64,000 nt of DNA from Trichoplax sp. H2 (taxonomy: Eukaryota; Placozoa; Uniplacotomia; Trichoplacea): NCBI GenBank assembly GCA_003344405.1, contig NOWV01000248.1, positions 26,999-90,998 on the forward strand, given 5' to 3'. The first letter of the stretch is position 1; each line of letters opens with the position of its first letter. Made by a program: the position numbers and the translations under genes. Of this stretch, positions 30,205 through 42,135 are shown in pieces. The notes below the pieces were generated by a model. It made no database searches and was not told where the DNA came from. It saw only the letters and a program-made list of their open reading frames with translations.

Positions 30205-30227
30205 TTCGAATCCCACCGCTGCCACCA
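30205..30227 (-). other. Retrotransposon primer-binding site, tRNA-Leu type
   Basis: The 23 bases on the + strand equal the 3' end of an animal tRNA-Leu (AAG type: T-loop and acceptor arm reading TTCGAATCCCACCGCTGCCA, plus CCA). It lies two bases from the LTR end, the usual spacing. This match fixes the element's orientation as minus. Confidence 0.8.
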
Positions 30228-30229
30228 AT

Positions 30230-30650
30230 TGTCACAAACCGGAATTGTTTGTGGTAAGGAAACGCAAGATAAAAGTCCTTAAGCAAGCTTATGACTTAAA
30301 CGCCCTTCTATTTTACGTAAAGACGACTTACGAACTGGAGAACTACAACAACTAGAGCCTTTTGCGCAGCGCACTTACTTTTATAAGGCTCGATGATAAT
30401 CGAACATAACAATAACAAAAATAACTTCGATACCTCATTACACATGATTACGACTAAGAGATAGCATGAGATTATTCTATTAAATCGTAGTAATCATTAT
30501 TACATATTACCGATACTGTCAAACAATCCATTTAACATAACATGGTCATATATCGACAATAATTAGTAAACAACATCAAGTTATCATCAGTTCTACCATA
30601 TTAGCTAAGATTACGTAAATCTATTCAAATGGTGAGATAACACCGTAACA
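30230..30650 (-). mobile_element. 5' LTR of the gag-bearing retrotransposon
   Basis: On the minus strand it begins TGTTACGGTGTTATC and ends TTTGTGACA, 421 bp, TG...CA, next to the primer-binding site. It shares end motifs and the CGCCCTTCTATTTTACGT block with families A and B, so those solo LTRs belong to the same lineage. Its outer edge falls at 30650/30651, where homology with the intron before the receptor C 7TM exon begins. Confidence 0.75.
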
Positions 30651-31242
30651 GGAAAATAGCCGTTTCGCATTGATGATTAGCTTATAGTATGGTATCATAC
30701 TATAATAAGAAAAATAAACTTAATAAAAAATCAATGGATTATTTCATAAAGATAGTAGTCCACAATCTAAAGAGCTAAATAGTACTTACATCAAAAGTTC
30801 GTAGCAACACTTATCCTAGCGAGCTGGTTGATGTCAATCAAAGTAAAATAATTTTTATTAGCAAATAATCTGATTTCAAAGTTAGAGTTTAAAAACTGAT
30901 CTGTTAACGAATTATTCAAATTCGGCTGTATGTATTTAATCAATGAAGGAGTTACATTCTATCAGTAGCTACTCTACAAATTCTCACCCACATTGTACAC
31001 CCTTACTTTAGCACCAGCCCTATTTTACACAAATCCTTTTGCTCAACAAAATCTTCATATACCAAAAGGGATTTACAGTAAAGAGAAATTTATTGTTAAC
31101 TAGTCCCTGATGCTAAGTCTCTCACAGATTTACTTATTGACTTTATCATAAGTAACGAATCAAGATATTAAAGTATAGATAGCTTTGAATCTAATATTAG
31201 CATTAAATCTAGCTAATGACGTAATATATTACTACTTTACAG
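30651..31242 (+). other. Intron-like flank 5' of the receptor B exon
   Basis: Aligns almost to the splice site with 63355-63850, the intron before the 7TM exon of receptor C (roughly 85% by eye near the exon). It starts exactly at the LTR edge. No LRR exon is present. Receptor B therefore descends from a full receptor whose upstream part is now missing from this position. Confidence 0.7.
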
Positions 31243-32251
31243 ACGCTCAACACGTTTATACTTGTGTTGTATGGTACCAGCATCTATCCAGACTTGTTAT
31301 CCATTGCGGAAATACGATGGCCTATCGACATGTGATGGATTATTATCTCATGTAACACTGCAAATGTATATTTGGTTAGTTGGTTGTATCGCTTTTATTG
31401 GTAACATTGCCGTCTTTACTTTACATATTAAAAATATAAAAACAAAGAAGAATCCTGTTCCAATATTTCTAATCGCAAATTTAGCTATTTCTGACTTTAT
31501 TGTTGCTAACTATTTGTTAATTATTGCTATTGGTGATCGTTTCTATAGTCATTATAATTTCGCTGTCGAATCTGAACACTGGCTACGTAGTATACCATGT
31601 TTACTTGCTTGTTTTATATGTTGTGCAGCAAGCCTAATGTCGGTCTTTATGATGCTAATTATTAGTATCGATCGATATGTTTGCATCGTTTATCCTTTCT
31701 CTGAACGAAAATTAACAGTTAAATCGGCGTTCTTATTGGTTGCATGTTGTTGGCTATTTTCAATTATCTTTGTTGGTATTCCAGTTATGTATAGCGTTGG
31801 CGCTGATGGAGATAATCGATTACATGGATACAGTAGTATATGTATGGCTAGTAATGTTTCTAATCCATACTTTAAATGGTGGATTACAGCATTTACACTT
31901 ATTACAATTATCTGTTGGATTATTACATGTATTCTATACGGTAAAATGCTAAGTTCTATTCGTCAATCAAGTCGTAATGTACGCAAAAGTAAAAGTATCA
32001 GTAAAGATAAGCGTATAGCCATACGTCTATTCTTAATATTAGTCACCGATTTAATCAGTTGGATTCCTTATTACATTGTATTTATGCATGTTTTATCTAC
32101 ATCGCATTCGGTTGATATGATAGCTTTGCAATTTACCATTATATTTGCTTTACCAATCAATTCTGCGGTGAATCCATGCTTGTATACACTTTCGAGTCAA
32201 TCCCTTATCAATAAGATTAATAGAATTGGTGGTGCTTTTCGAGGGGCATAG
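31243..32251 (+). CDS. Receptor B: isolated 7TM exon with truncated tail
   Basis: After acceptor ttacag it reads RSTRLYLCCMVP in phase 2, then the hinge CYPLRKYDGLSTCDGL, TM1 GNIAVF, TM2 NLAISDF, TM3 IDRYVCIVYPF (intact DRY), ECL2 Cys in YSSICMAS, TM6 SWIPYY and TM7 NSAVNPCLY. The 7TM core is undamaged. It ends at TAG TAG (32249-32254) soon after helix 8. No LRR exon was found in the 6.4 kb upstream. It is a dead end, a short receptor lacking the ectodomain, or an alternative last exon for the receptor A array, which would join in frame. Confidence 0.8.
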
Positions 32252-32416
32252 TAGTTGATACGAAACAGTATGCAATCCTCTGAAGATCTAAGCGATTTAT
32301 CGGCTAACAATAGTAAAATGGAACTCCATACGAAAATAAAGGATATATTCCGTAGATACTCGTATAACACAAGGACTAACATTAATATCGGAAGAAATAT
32401 GTCGTCAAAAGTATAG
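32252..32416 (+). pseudogene. Latent C-terminal tail of receptor B behind two stop codons
   Basis: After TAG TAG the same frame is open for 53 codons to TAG at 32414. It aligns with the receptor A tail: A reads GCA TAT CAA then codons for IVRSS, B reads GCA TAG TAG then codons for LIRNS. It ends GRNMSSKV against GSNLSSEV, so the possible class I PDZ ligand (S-x-V) is kept. The tail is Ser-rich (SSEDLSDLSANNS). Confidence 0.75.
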
Positions 32417-33100
32417 AATAGCTTATTGAATTTAATGCTTTCGTTAATATATTACCTAGTTGCTTGATCTTTACGAAGCTAAGAACATACTTAAGGCTAC
32501 GTTCAGGCTATAACATTGCCTGTTACGATTTTTCTTTGAACTTATTCCTATGATCATTATTAATAATACGATAAGTATAGTAGTGCAAGTTGTCGATGTA
32601 AAATTATAAATTAATTTATCGTACTGATTTCACGAAGTCTCCAGCCGTTTAAGTTTAAATTCGTAATACTTATATAAGGATGTCAAGTTGCAAATATATC
32701 ATGAGTCGTGGTATAGATCAAGTATTTGTGTTGTAGTAGACTTCTGCCTATGTAGGTTAGGTTGACCAAACTTTTATTATTGACTTGGAATTACGAATGT
32801 TGTTCGTTAGTAACTAGTTTTAAAGTTCTCATGAGTAAATAGCGTTGGTCGTATTAGTCGGAATAAAGTAGAAGTATCTCGTCATGGTGAAGTTTGCCTG
32901 TGTGACTGCAGTCTAAAGGGGTAGGTTCTAGGCCGAAACTAAAATACGCGTAGTAGTTGGTAAAAGCAACTTAGAAGAGTACAATACTTCTCTTCATCCT
33001 TTGTCAGGAGAGTAGTCCGTGGCAATGGAATATATTTTTGTTCCTAGGTTATACATAGTACAATTTCTTATAATCAAAAGATACGCTTACTTCTCAATCA
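32417..33100. other. 3' flank of receptor B
   Basis: No gene recognised. Mixed AT-rich sequence with a slightly GC-richer patch near 32.9-33.0 kb. Confidence 0.4.
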
Positions 33101-33119
33101 ACTCGTCCATACAAGTAAT

Positions 33120-33520
33120 AGACTTTGTAATTTCGTTGAAATTCATTTCTTTACGATAATATCTTGCCTAATAATCATAAGCAAGATAGTTTAAATTCAG
33201 AGTATTTATGTATGAAATGTAAGTTTTTTCCCTTAGTTGTACAATCCATTACAATCCGATAGAATATGCTTACTCCCAAGACAAGATGTATATTCAATTG
33301 ATAGATATTATATCTACCCTGGTATCCAGTTCCCTAACATTTTGCCTAATAATCATCAATAAGATAGTTTGAATTCGGAGTATTCGTGTATGGAATGTAA
33401 CTTTGTTCCTTATTTGTGCTATTTATAACAATAAGACAAGATATCCCAGCTTCCAGATGTGCAATAGTAGAAGTTTGTAATTTCGTTGATATTTAATTCT
33501 TTAAGTTCAGCATAACATCT
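33120..33520 (+). repeat. Imperfect tandem duplication, about 185-bp unit
   Basis: TTGCCTAATAATCAT followed by AAGATAGTTTGAATTCGGAG occurs near 33163 and again near 33342, each followed by GTATGAAATGTAA or GTATGGAATGTAA. A TTTGTAATTTCGTTGA motif recurs near 33126 and 33476. Confidence 0.65.
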
Positions 33521-34210
33521 TACATAAGGCAAGCACTACAGAAATAATAGTGTAATCTCATATCAACACCATTCTAATGCCTGGCCATACATATCAACAT
33601 AAATTGCGATATGCTAGAAGCAAGTAGACAAGCAATTGCTTCAATAGTAATGGTCTAGTAAGATAGCTGTACTATGCAATCAATCAGGATGAGAGTATTT
33701 CTACTTATTCACTCTCACTTTAACTGTAATCAAGGCAAAGTTCTTTCTATTTATGTGCATGCTATTAATTCGATCAATGTTATCATTTTGACTACAGCTT
33801 CATCATTTGTGAGCTTCTAACTAGTTTTAGGCTTATGTGAGTAGTTCAGTATATTTTTGCATGAGTTCTTATATACAAGTGCTACTTCTGAAAAGTAGAC
33901 TAATAAAGAATTGATCATTCTAATTGCAAGTAATCTATCACCTTTCATCCCTAGATCTACGTTTAAAGGATAGATATTCCAAAGTATTTATGCCAAAGTA
34001 ATGAATGAGATTACTGAAGTAGCTAGTTAATGATCACTAAATATTCTGGTAGTTAATTGCGAGCGATGATTAAAATATCAAATGTAACATCAACACAGTG
34101 CACCATAACACTAACGGTATATTTGTGAATCCTGTATGATACTTATATTTATTTATGATTACTATACGATATTTTTAAATCTTTGCGCACAATTTTACGC
34201 TACGATAAAG

Positions 34211-34282
34211 ATATTTGGGTCGAAACAATATTAAAATACCAAAAGATACTTGTTTTCAAGGATTAAGTAAACGATATTTGAT
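34211..34282 (+). pseudogene. Third copy of LRR exon 44
   Basis: 72 nt, still open, acceptor aaag, donor gtgaat. Core YLGRNNIKIPKDTCF. Stranded without a functional downstream exon. Confidence 0.7.
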
Positions 34283-34490
34283 GTGAATGTAACGAGTAAA
34301 GCAAACAATCTATTTCAATTGGTCTTGGTACAGTTAAGTATGTCGTGACGCTAATCAGTTTATCAGCTAATTAACTAAACTAAGCCTAACTATGCATTAT
34401 AGTATCCTATCAATGCACTACAAGATAATGAGGTATAATGGAGATTAACCGCTGTATATTTAATACTTTGACTTGTGTTAGAAATTTTAC

Positions 34491-34549
34491 AAGCCTTCAA
34501 GGAAAAGCTATACCATATGCAGCAAAAGAGACATTCTATCGCGTACCAG
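34491..34549 (+). pseudogene. Broken copy of LRR exon 45
   Basis: Matches 22440-22498, but the acceptor TTTTAG has become TTTTAC and the similarity stops before the donor. Not spliceable as it stands. Confidence 0.75.
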
Positions 34550-35620
34550 AGTGTAGTGTATGGGTTCTTAATGCTAGGCTCACAATCTGATAACTTAAAA
34601 TTTGAGGTGTTTAATAGAGTAAATCTTTAATGTGATACATATAGTCAGCACTATTTTATTGACTTTCAGATTAATGTTTATTGTATCTGTTTGTCGGAGA
34701 AGAATTCCAAATTTCTTCCCCTTATAGGAGCCGCCGAAAGAGGCTAAGACAAATCAAATACATGACTTAGCCTTTACGATAACAATTCCATCAGCTCATA
34801 TAAATTGCAATCGAATATTCCTGGTCATCGAAGTCATCAATCGCATTATGACATTGCTTTATAACAGCACTTAATATGGCAATCAGCTGCGGCCTTGTAT
34901 AACGCATAGTGCATGTGAACCGCTTCATCATTCTAGCCATAATTAATTAACACTTACTTTACTAAGATATACAGTTCTACATTATATACTGTACTATCAC
35001 TGTATTTTCATAACACATAACTACTGCAATTAGCTGAAATCATTGCACTGGTCGACTTAATGAAACTTAGACACGAAATAAAAACTGGGAAAACAACCGA
35101 ATAAGAATTTATTTTAAACGTGAGAGAGATATGCTGTAGAGTAAATAATCTTTCAGATACGTAATTATAAGTATCATAAGGAAAAAATAAGAAAAAGACG
35201 ACAGACTTAAAACTGTCAACCACCAAACAACATTACAAAAAGAACAACGCTTTCACTTACTACAGTTCGACCCGAAGGTCTTTAAAATTTAACGAGGTCT
35301 TCAAAGGAATCTTCTCCCGTCTTTCTCTCTAAATTTTCTAATTGCATCATCTTTTATTTTCTAAAAATTGCATAATCACTTATCAAAATATTTTATGCGA
35401 CGGCTATAACTTTTCTGACTTTGTATTGACAGTTGCTGTTTTAGTACGAAGTTGTACAGTAACCATGTTACCGCATTTATTCAAAAATTTGTCATTTACA
35501 AAATCACTTGGCATTTTGTAAAATGACGTTAACAACCATACGATAGTACCATACACTACAGTACCTTGCCATCAAGCTATAAAACCCCTTACTTTAATAA
35601 AAAGGGTATGCTATTGTGAT
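34550..35620. other. Intergenic repeats and unknown sequence
   Basis: Contains a GC-richer patch at 34715-34760 (CTTATAGGAGCCGCCGAAAG) that could be an LTR promoter remnant on the minus strand, and AGCTATAAAACCCC near 35576. No coding feature. The minus-strand open stretch at 35008-35226 has no family features. Confidence 0.35.
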
Positions 35621-35629
35621 ATATACCAA

Positions 35630-36190
35630 TCACGAAATTTCCAAATTTTAGAAAAATAAGGGCTTTATTGAATCTTATACAAAGATTAACTACACACAGC
35701 TCCACTTTAGCCGAATGCTACTACTAAAGACTTCTAGAACGAGCTAACAGAGTAATCTAAAGTTGCATGCTTTTATACTTTCCGTAGCATTCGCAGTTAC
35801 AATCCGCAAGGCAACCTTTTACCTTATTTTATACATAGTTAAATTATTCTTAGTAAGACTATTCTACTGCGGACCATCATTAATCCAATATGGATACGAC
35901 TACAGTATTTAAGTAGACATTATTCACACCAGCCAAAGTACAATCAATTAACCATATCCTAATATCTGATTTACAGTTCTATTTTTACCTATAGCCTTAT
36001 TAGTAACTTAACACTTTACTGTATATACTGTAGTAGTCATCTGTAGTTCTGTACTCTAGCATAGAGTCTATACCACTACAGTCTATAGTTATAGCTACCA
36101 AATATCTCTTAGGATAAATATCTACCGTACATTATACTAAACATGGCTAACAGTCTACAATCAAAATACTAGTTACATTACAGCTATAGA
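35630..36190 (+). repeat. Inverted copy of the repeat at 2.46-3.02 kb
   Basis: Matches the reverse complement of 2460-3020 over about 560 bp with moderate divergence. It lies between receptors B and C and is not adjacent to a receptor start as the other copy is. Confidence 0.75.
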
Positions 36191-37090
36191 TTCAAAATCA
36201 TTTATAATCTCAATAGACTATCAAAGGCTCTTTCTTTAGATTAGGTGATTGCTCCTAGATCACTTCTATAGTAATACATACACATAAAACCTTGTAAAAT
36301 AGTAAAGAAGAAAAGATGGCAACATCGTGACTTGGCAGGGTAAAACTTAAAAATACGTTTCACTTTCTATGTATTTTCTATAGTAAAGTAACAGTAGCTT
36401 CATACTAAAAGCTATAAAGACTTCGCTTTTAGTCCTTTACTGCAAATGAATTTAATTTCAATTGTTTAGGCCAATTTCGTGTGCATATAAAATAATCATA
36501 AGATCACTGTCAGATCTGTATACTTTTGTATATTGTTCTTTACCAAGTACGGTACCGTACTAAATTTTGAACATTAATTTGTTTTATATAGAAGATTCTA
36601 GCCTTTAGCCATGAATTGAAGGGCTAAGGAGCTTGTAGTAACCACACGTTATAACCCATACAGATATTTGCCCTTAAACAAACGTAAATGATCTGTACTA
36701 GTAATTGCTATTCGATAATTAAAATCTATCCATGGTTGGCCCGATCCGGTAAGTGATAACTTTAACATATTCATCGATTATAGAATTACAGAATCTAAGC
36801 AGTTTACAATTATAATTATTGAAGTAATTTCTTGCAATACATTATGATATTATCGAAGCATACGTTATTAAGAATTTCTGATAACGTAAAATAAGTAGTT
36901 TTCCAAGCACGAGTTTCTATGTAATTATCACTAAATTCAATAGTTAAAAACAGATGAAAAAAATTGAACGTAGAACAAGAACAATTCGTTAATGTTTAGA
37001 GAAAAATCCCTTCACTATCGCTATACAAAATTTGCGATTTGTAGTTAAAAGATTTGCTATATTTTTTTTACTTAACTAGCCTCCGTTTGT
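36191..37090. other. Intergenic, nothing recognised
   Basis: AT-rich, no coding pattern, no repeat I could match in this window. Confidence 0.35.
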
Positions 37091-37099
37091 AATAGAGAC

Positions 37100-39050
37100 A
37101 TTTTACTCGAAAACAATGATATATCAAGGTTTCAGCTCGTTGCCCAGCTGTGGTGCTATCTAGCCATGAGGCTTGGGGCTCGCGAAGACTTTATTGAAAG
37201 GTGCAGACATAATGAGTTTAATTTACGTTTACTCATCCATTAATTTTCAAAAATATCATTAATAATTTATTTAAGTCTCCTATCTCAACTCATAATTTAT
37301 AACACTAACGAATACGGTTGTCAGTAGCAACCTAAGAACTGTAACTAAAATATCTTGGATCATGTTTTACAGCGAATAAGCAGTTAATGCTTTATGATGA
37401 AGCAGCCATAATAACACCAATAGCAGTTACGAAATACATACTAAATATAAAACCATGTCTACAGACCACCTACAATGAGCAAGAAATTAATAGGCAGTTT
37501 ATTATCTAATCTGGAAAAACAAACAAATTAGATAAATAGACTATTTATTAATTGGTTAAACAAAAATAGTCGAGATGCTAATTTGCCACAGTTTGATGAT
37601 TTTTATTTTTATCACTAGTTAATGCAACTTAATATAGCTTAATAATTTACCCGTAACATTTAATGGACTATGCTATTAAGTAGGAATTCAGTTGAAACAT
37701 TGATTCTCTAAAATAATAAGTTCCAACTTTTATAAGTTTTTAAGTCTCTTTATTGTTAATTAGAAATATGTCAGGTTGATATCAGAAGCTTTTTAGAGTA
37801 ATATACTCATATGAGCCATGAAGGCATTACATAAATTTAGATTTTTAATTAATGTCTATTAAATATTTCGCTCGCATAACAAAGTTTTATCGCAGAAGCC
37901 TGCACAGTACCTTTTAATACTTAAATTTTTGAACATGTCATTATAATACGTGGTATGATCCCATTTGTTGCAATACTAGATAAACACTAATTTAGCCAAT
38001 ATGGAAATATGTCGCTATATTCGTTTTTAAATAGAATTATCTAAATATAGCTGGATGTCGTATTTTTTAAGATTAATTATGGTAAACCGTACCTTCTTTG
38101 TTCAATATACGTTAGCTAGATATGTATGTGCTTGCAGTTAGAAAGATATATATATTTACACATACGAGCATGTAGTTAGTGATGTTCGATTCAAAACGTT
38201 AAGGCAAAAATAATTGATTGAGACAAGAAGAAATGCGAAATAAAAATTATTTAGGAATATATAGTATATTTATGTGTTTAACAATTTTATGAAGCCTGCA
38301 TTAAGGCTTGTACAGTATAATCGATAACATCTTCACAAACATCACTCCGTATGATCCGAAAATCTATTGAAGCTTTGCTAACACTAATTGATGAAAAATA
38401 ATTAAAACTTCGAATCAAATTTGTAAAGTAAATCAATTCAGTGTAGATGTTTATAGTTTAAAGAATACGGTAATGAAGACATTTATTATTTATAATGCAA
38501 TAAACAATGAAATAATAAGAATCCTACTAGTTTAATTACAAAAAAAATTTGACTAAATTCAGGTACGATCAAGCTTTAGATTAAAAATTATACAGAAGCG
38601 ATTTTCAATTTAAGTGTTGTATCATAATATTTAGTACTACGATCAAAAATATCTACTTGCAACTTTAAATTAATTAATTATTAAGAATTTGGTCATTATA
38701 ATTTTCTCTTATTGAATGCTGTTTGCTATTTAATAAAGCAGACGATCGATTGAGAAAATTCTTAGTTTCAAACGGCATCTCGAGAGTGTAAATTTTTATC
38801 CTTTCTAATCATACTTTAAATTCATGTTTAGGTATTACAAAAATAACTTTTATATGTTGTGTTGTTACTAATATAATTATTATAAACGTGTATATTAGTA
38901 CATTATACAACTCTTTGATATTTAAAATGTTTAGCTGACTTATAACTGTGTAGCTGCAATTCAATTTCCTATAAGTAGAATATTGCTTTATGTGAATATG
39001 AAAACGTTTTAGCAGATCTCTAATCAAAATCTTTGACTATTCTCCATTTA
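37100..39050 (-). mobile_element. Second, more decayed copy of the gag-bearing retroelement
   Basis: Collinear with about 26850-29400. At 38809-39027 the minus strand keeps an open stretch matching the end of gag (ISQLNILNIKELYNVLIY against the KYFKYQKLYNLLVY region), without the capsid motifs. No LTR or primer-binding site is recognisable at its right edge. Confidence 0.6.
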
Positions 39051-42000
39051 TTAGAGAAATTAATAAGAACTGGTGAAAGTTATTCAGTCAAATTCGGAAC
39101 TTTATGAAATCATGTTAATATCGCTATTTCTTAGAACACTATCATTGAACATGACGGTAATATTTCTGATGGTCCATTTTTCAGGTTGGTTAATTCTCAC
39201 TAACAGTAAAATGTTGATTACATACAGCCTAAAATCTTATTTAACTACGCTGTAATATCGCTTAAAAAATTAGCCATTATAGATTAATTTGTTTTTGAAT
39301 TATCATTAAGAATCTTGCACGATTTGGCAAGTGATTATCAAGCTGTAATAAAAGTATCTCATAGCTACTCTATTAAATCCAAGTGTATTTCTCTTAAAAT
39401 AATTGTCTCAGTCAAGATAGAATTTAAAAAGTTGCTTATGTTATAGAGTTTAAGAATGGTAAAACACTAATTAGTTAGTAGTAAGAATCTAATCTAATGT
39501 TTCTAGAACTCAAATAAGTAAAGTGATTCAAACCAACCTTTTGCAATTCTTAAATACATTTCATTTGATCTATATACGATATTGTAACAATGTAGCCTAC
39601 GATCAGACTTCGGTCATCAAATACAACACTTCTCAATCAGAAATTTAATACACTTATCATACAAATCAATCATCTCAAAATATTTTACTCTTGCACTAAT
39701 GTGCAACTCTGCAATCTTCACATCTAAAGTGCATCAAGCAATATAAATCTTGCATCATAATTAACTAACTCGCAGTAGGAAGGAATTCATATATATTATG
39801 ATAGCTTAGTTATGAATTTTCTTTTAATGTAATGCTTTGTGTAGAATACGTTCCCGTTCGTAGTCAACAATTTCTAATAAAAATTTTAGCAATCATCCAA
39901 TGTTAGTGTAACGATAGTCATTATTTAAGAAATTAAAAAAGTTAAATTTGGCATTTTAGTCTGCAAAATGATATAACATCCAGCTAGAATCTGTTATTAG
40001 AAACCTAACTATATGAAATATAGCTATCGATACTCGTGTAATAAATTAAGGGGTGCATCACATCACTGTACAAACTTTAAGGTACTGTATAATGGATCCT
40101 ATCAGTAGTTCTTTCATGCCTTATTTTATCGTAAATTTTTATAATATTTACTGTACTTATTTCACAGTATTCATCCTCAGCTTGTTAAATATTCTAACAT
40201 TTTTCGAGTTATTCAATTTTAATATTTTTCGTTTTGTTCGGCCTCATTAATAAATCTGATGCCTTCAATTTGAATTGTATGAATATTTGTTTGTCATTAT
40301 AAATTATTGAAGAAGCACTTGCTAGTTATTGCTACTATCATATGAAAATTAGAGTAAAAATTATAATAGTTGTTATATTCCGGAAGATTGAGAGTCTATC
40401 ATATTCACAAGAAGTTATAACTGAATAATGAAATGAAAAATTAGTCTGTATTTTAGTTTAAGTGGGAAGGAAACCGTGTAAGGTATAGCATTTATAACGA
40501 CTAAAACTAGTCGAGTAGCTGTGGTAAAGTAGAAAAGATAAATTCAAACAAGCTTACCATGTAACTAGTAAACTAGCTAACTAATAAGATAAATGCCTGA
40601 AGACGCCTTTTAAAATGTGGGAAGCAAGGCAAGACAGGATTTTAATGAGAAATAATAATATTCTTACTTCTATATTCTATTTAGAATACTATAGTGAATG
40701 TTATTACTGCTGTTGATTAGCCTTGTTAAATATCAACCCTCTTGTAATTAAAGTATCTCGCAATAGCTGTCTCAGTCAAATGGTATTTTCCAAAAGGCTT
40801 TTATTACAAGATTTTAGGAATAATAGAGCAATAATTAATTATTACAAGAATCCAGTAGGAACCTTAAATATTTCGAGCTCAAAGCGAAGCGAAATCTCTT
40901 CTCTCTCTCTCTTTCTCTGATCTTATATTCACAATTCTTAAATGCATTTCACTAAATCCTTTTATAACAGCTTTATTAATCTATAATCAGACTTGTATCA
41001 AACAGTATACTATTGTTAACTAGAATATCAGTATCTTTTACAATCTGAAATCACTCTACGTAAGATGTTACAACTCTTCTATTAATTTCCAGCACATTTC
41101 GGTGTTGGGCACCTTCATAATTACAGTATTTCTAGTCTTATAAATCTTGTAATATAATTAGTCAATTGGCTAATATTAGTTATCAGCAATTTCTACAATA
41201 GTTATCAATCATCTTATACTAGTACAAATTCACGTCGCTTTGCTGACGGTTTACGATAATGTACTTATTTGTTAATAATTAACAGATTGTATTACCATTC
41301 GACATTATTTATATCCCAGTAATAGCTAGACACTACTATATTCACAGCTATGCTTGTAGAATACTACTTTTCAATAATGACTTGACGGATGAAATACTAT
41401 ATTAAGATTAGTTAATGGTTCAAAGCACATTATGATAACTAATGTACGGTGATGGACATACCAAGTTAAGATTAGCAGGTACTGTAAGATATCTACAGTG
41501 CGGTACAATGCCCTTCGTACTATGGTCAATTCTATACCAATCATTATAATGTCTAAGGATCGCTTGAGTATGCAAGCAAAGCTTGCTCTGTCGATAGTAA
41601 CCGTTATAAGAAAATGTAACTATCAAAATGGCTGTGTAGAAAACTCTATAAAGATTCTATGTTTATTCAATTTTCATCAGAATATTACATCAAATCAAAT
41701 GGGTGGGATTAGCTTCACGATAATATCCATGTTTAGTAACCTAACTAGATACAAATATTGCCATTAACATAAACAAATATAACTACGCTAATGGTCAAAT
41801 ATTATAGACTAGCTTACACAATCCTTTTTAAATATTGTAATGAAAGTAAAATTTTAGCTAAAGTTCGTAGGCCTAACTTTATTGTGGTTTAGTAAACTTA
41901 TACAGGATAAGAAATAGTCTGCCGCATTACACACACAATTTGATGTATGCAAATATTTCTGCAATTTAAACTTAGCTATACTATTGAAAGATACTCTCGG

Positions 42001-42135
42001 GTATTTTAGTAAACTAATTAGCCATGCATTAGGAGTAAGTATTCTCGTTTTAATATGTCATTATACATTTTTAGAAGTTTAGATTTATGACGTCTACAAA
42101 ACCCAGACCTACGCGTATTTAGAACTATGCACAGT
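39051..42135. other. Intergenic region, no gene recognised
   Basis: AT-rich with scattered short open stretches lacking family features. A CT microsatellite lies near 40896-40920. I saw no LRR or 7TM exon, no tRNA and no complete mobile element. Confidence 0.4.

Larger units (their letters stand above)
33531..34549 (+). pseudogene. Decayed copy of the 3' end of the receptor A LRR array
   Basis: Matches 21776-22500 of receptor A, introns included (TACAGAAATAATAGTGTAATC here versus CACAGAAATAATACTGTAATC there). It contains copies of LRR exons 44 and 45 but no following 7TM exon, and none of exon 43. It may be displaced debris of the lost receptor B array or an independent fragment. Confidence 0.75.

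Noticed and set aside
39073-41767. Several short hydrophobic open stretches (39073, 40053, 40723, 41498)
   Set aside because: AT-rich DNA gives such stretches by chance. No LRR, hinge or 7TM motif and no second copy to compare.
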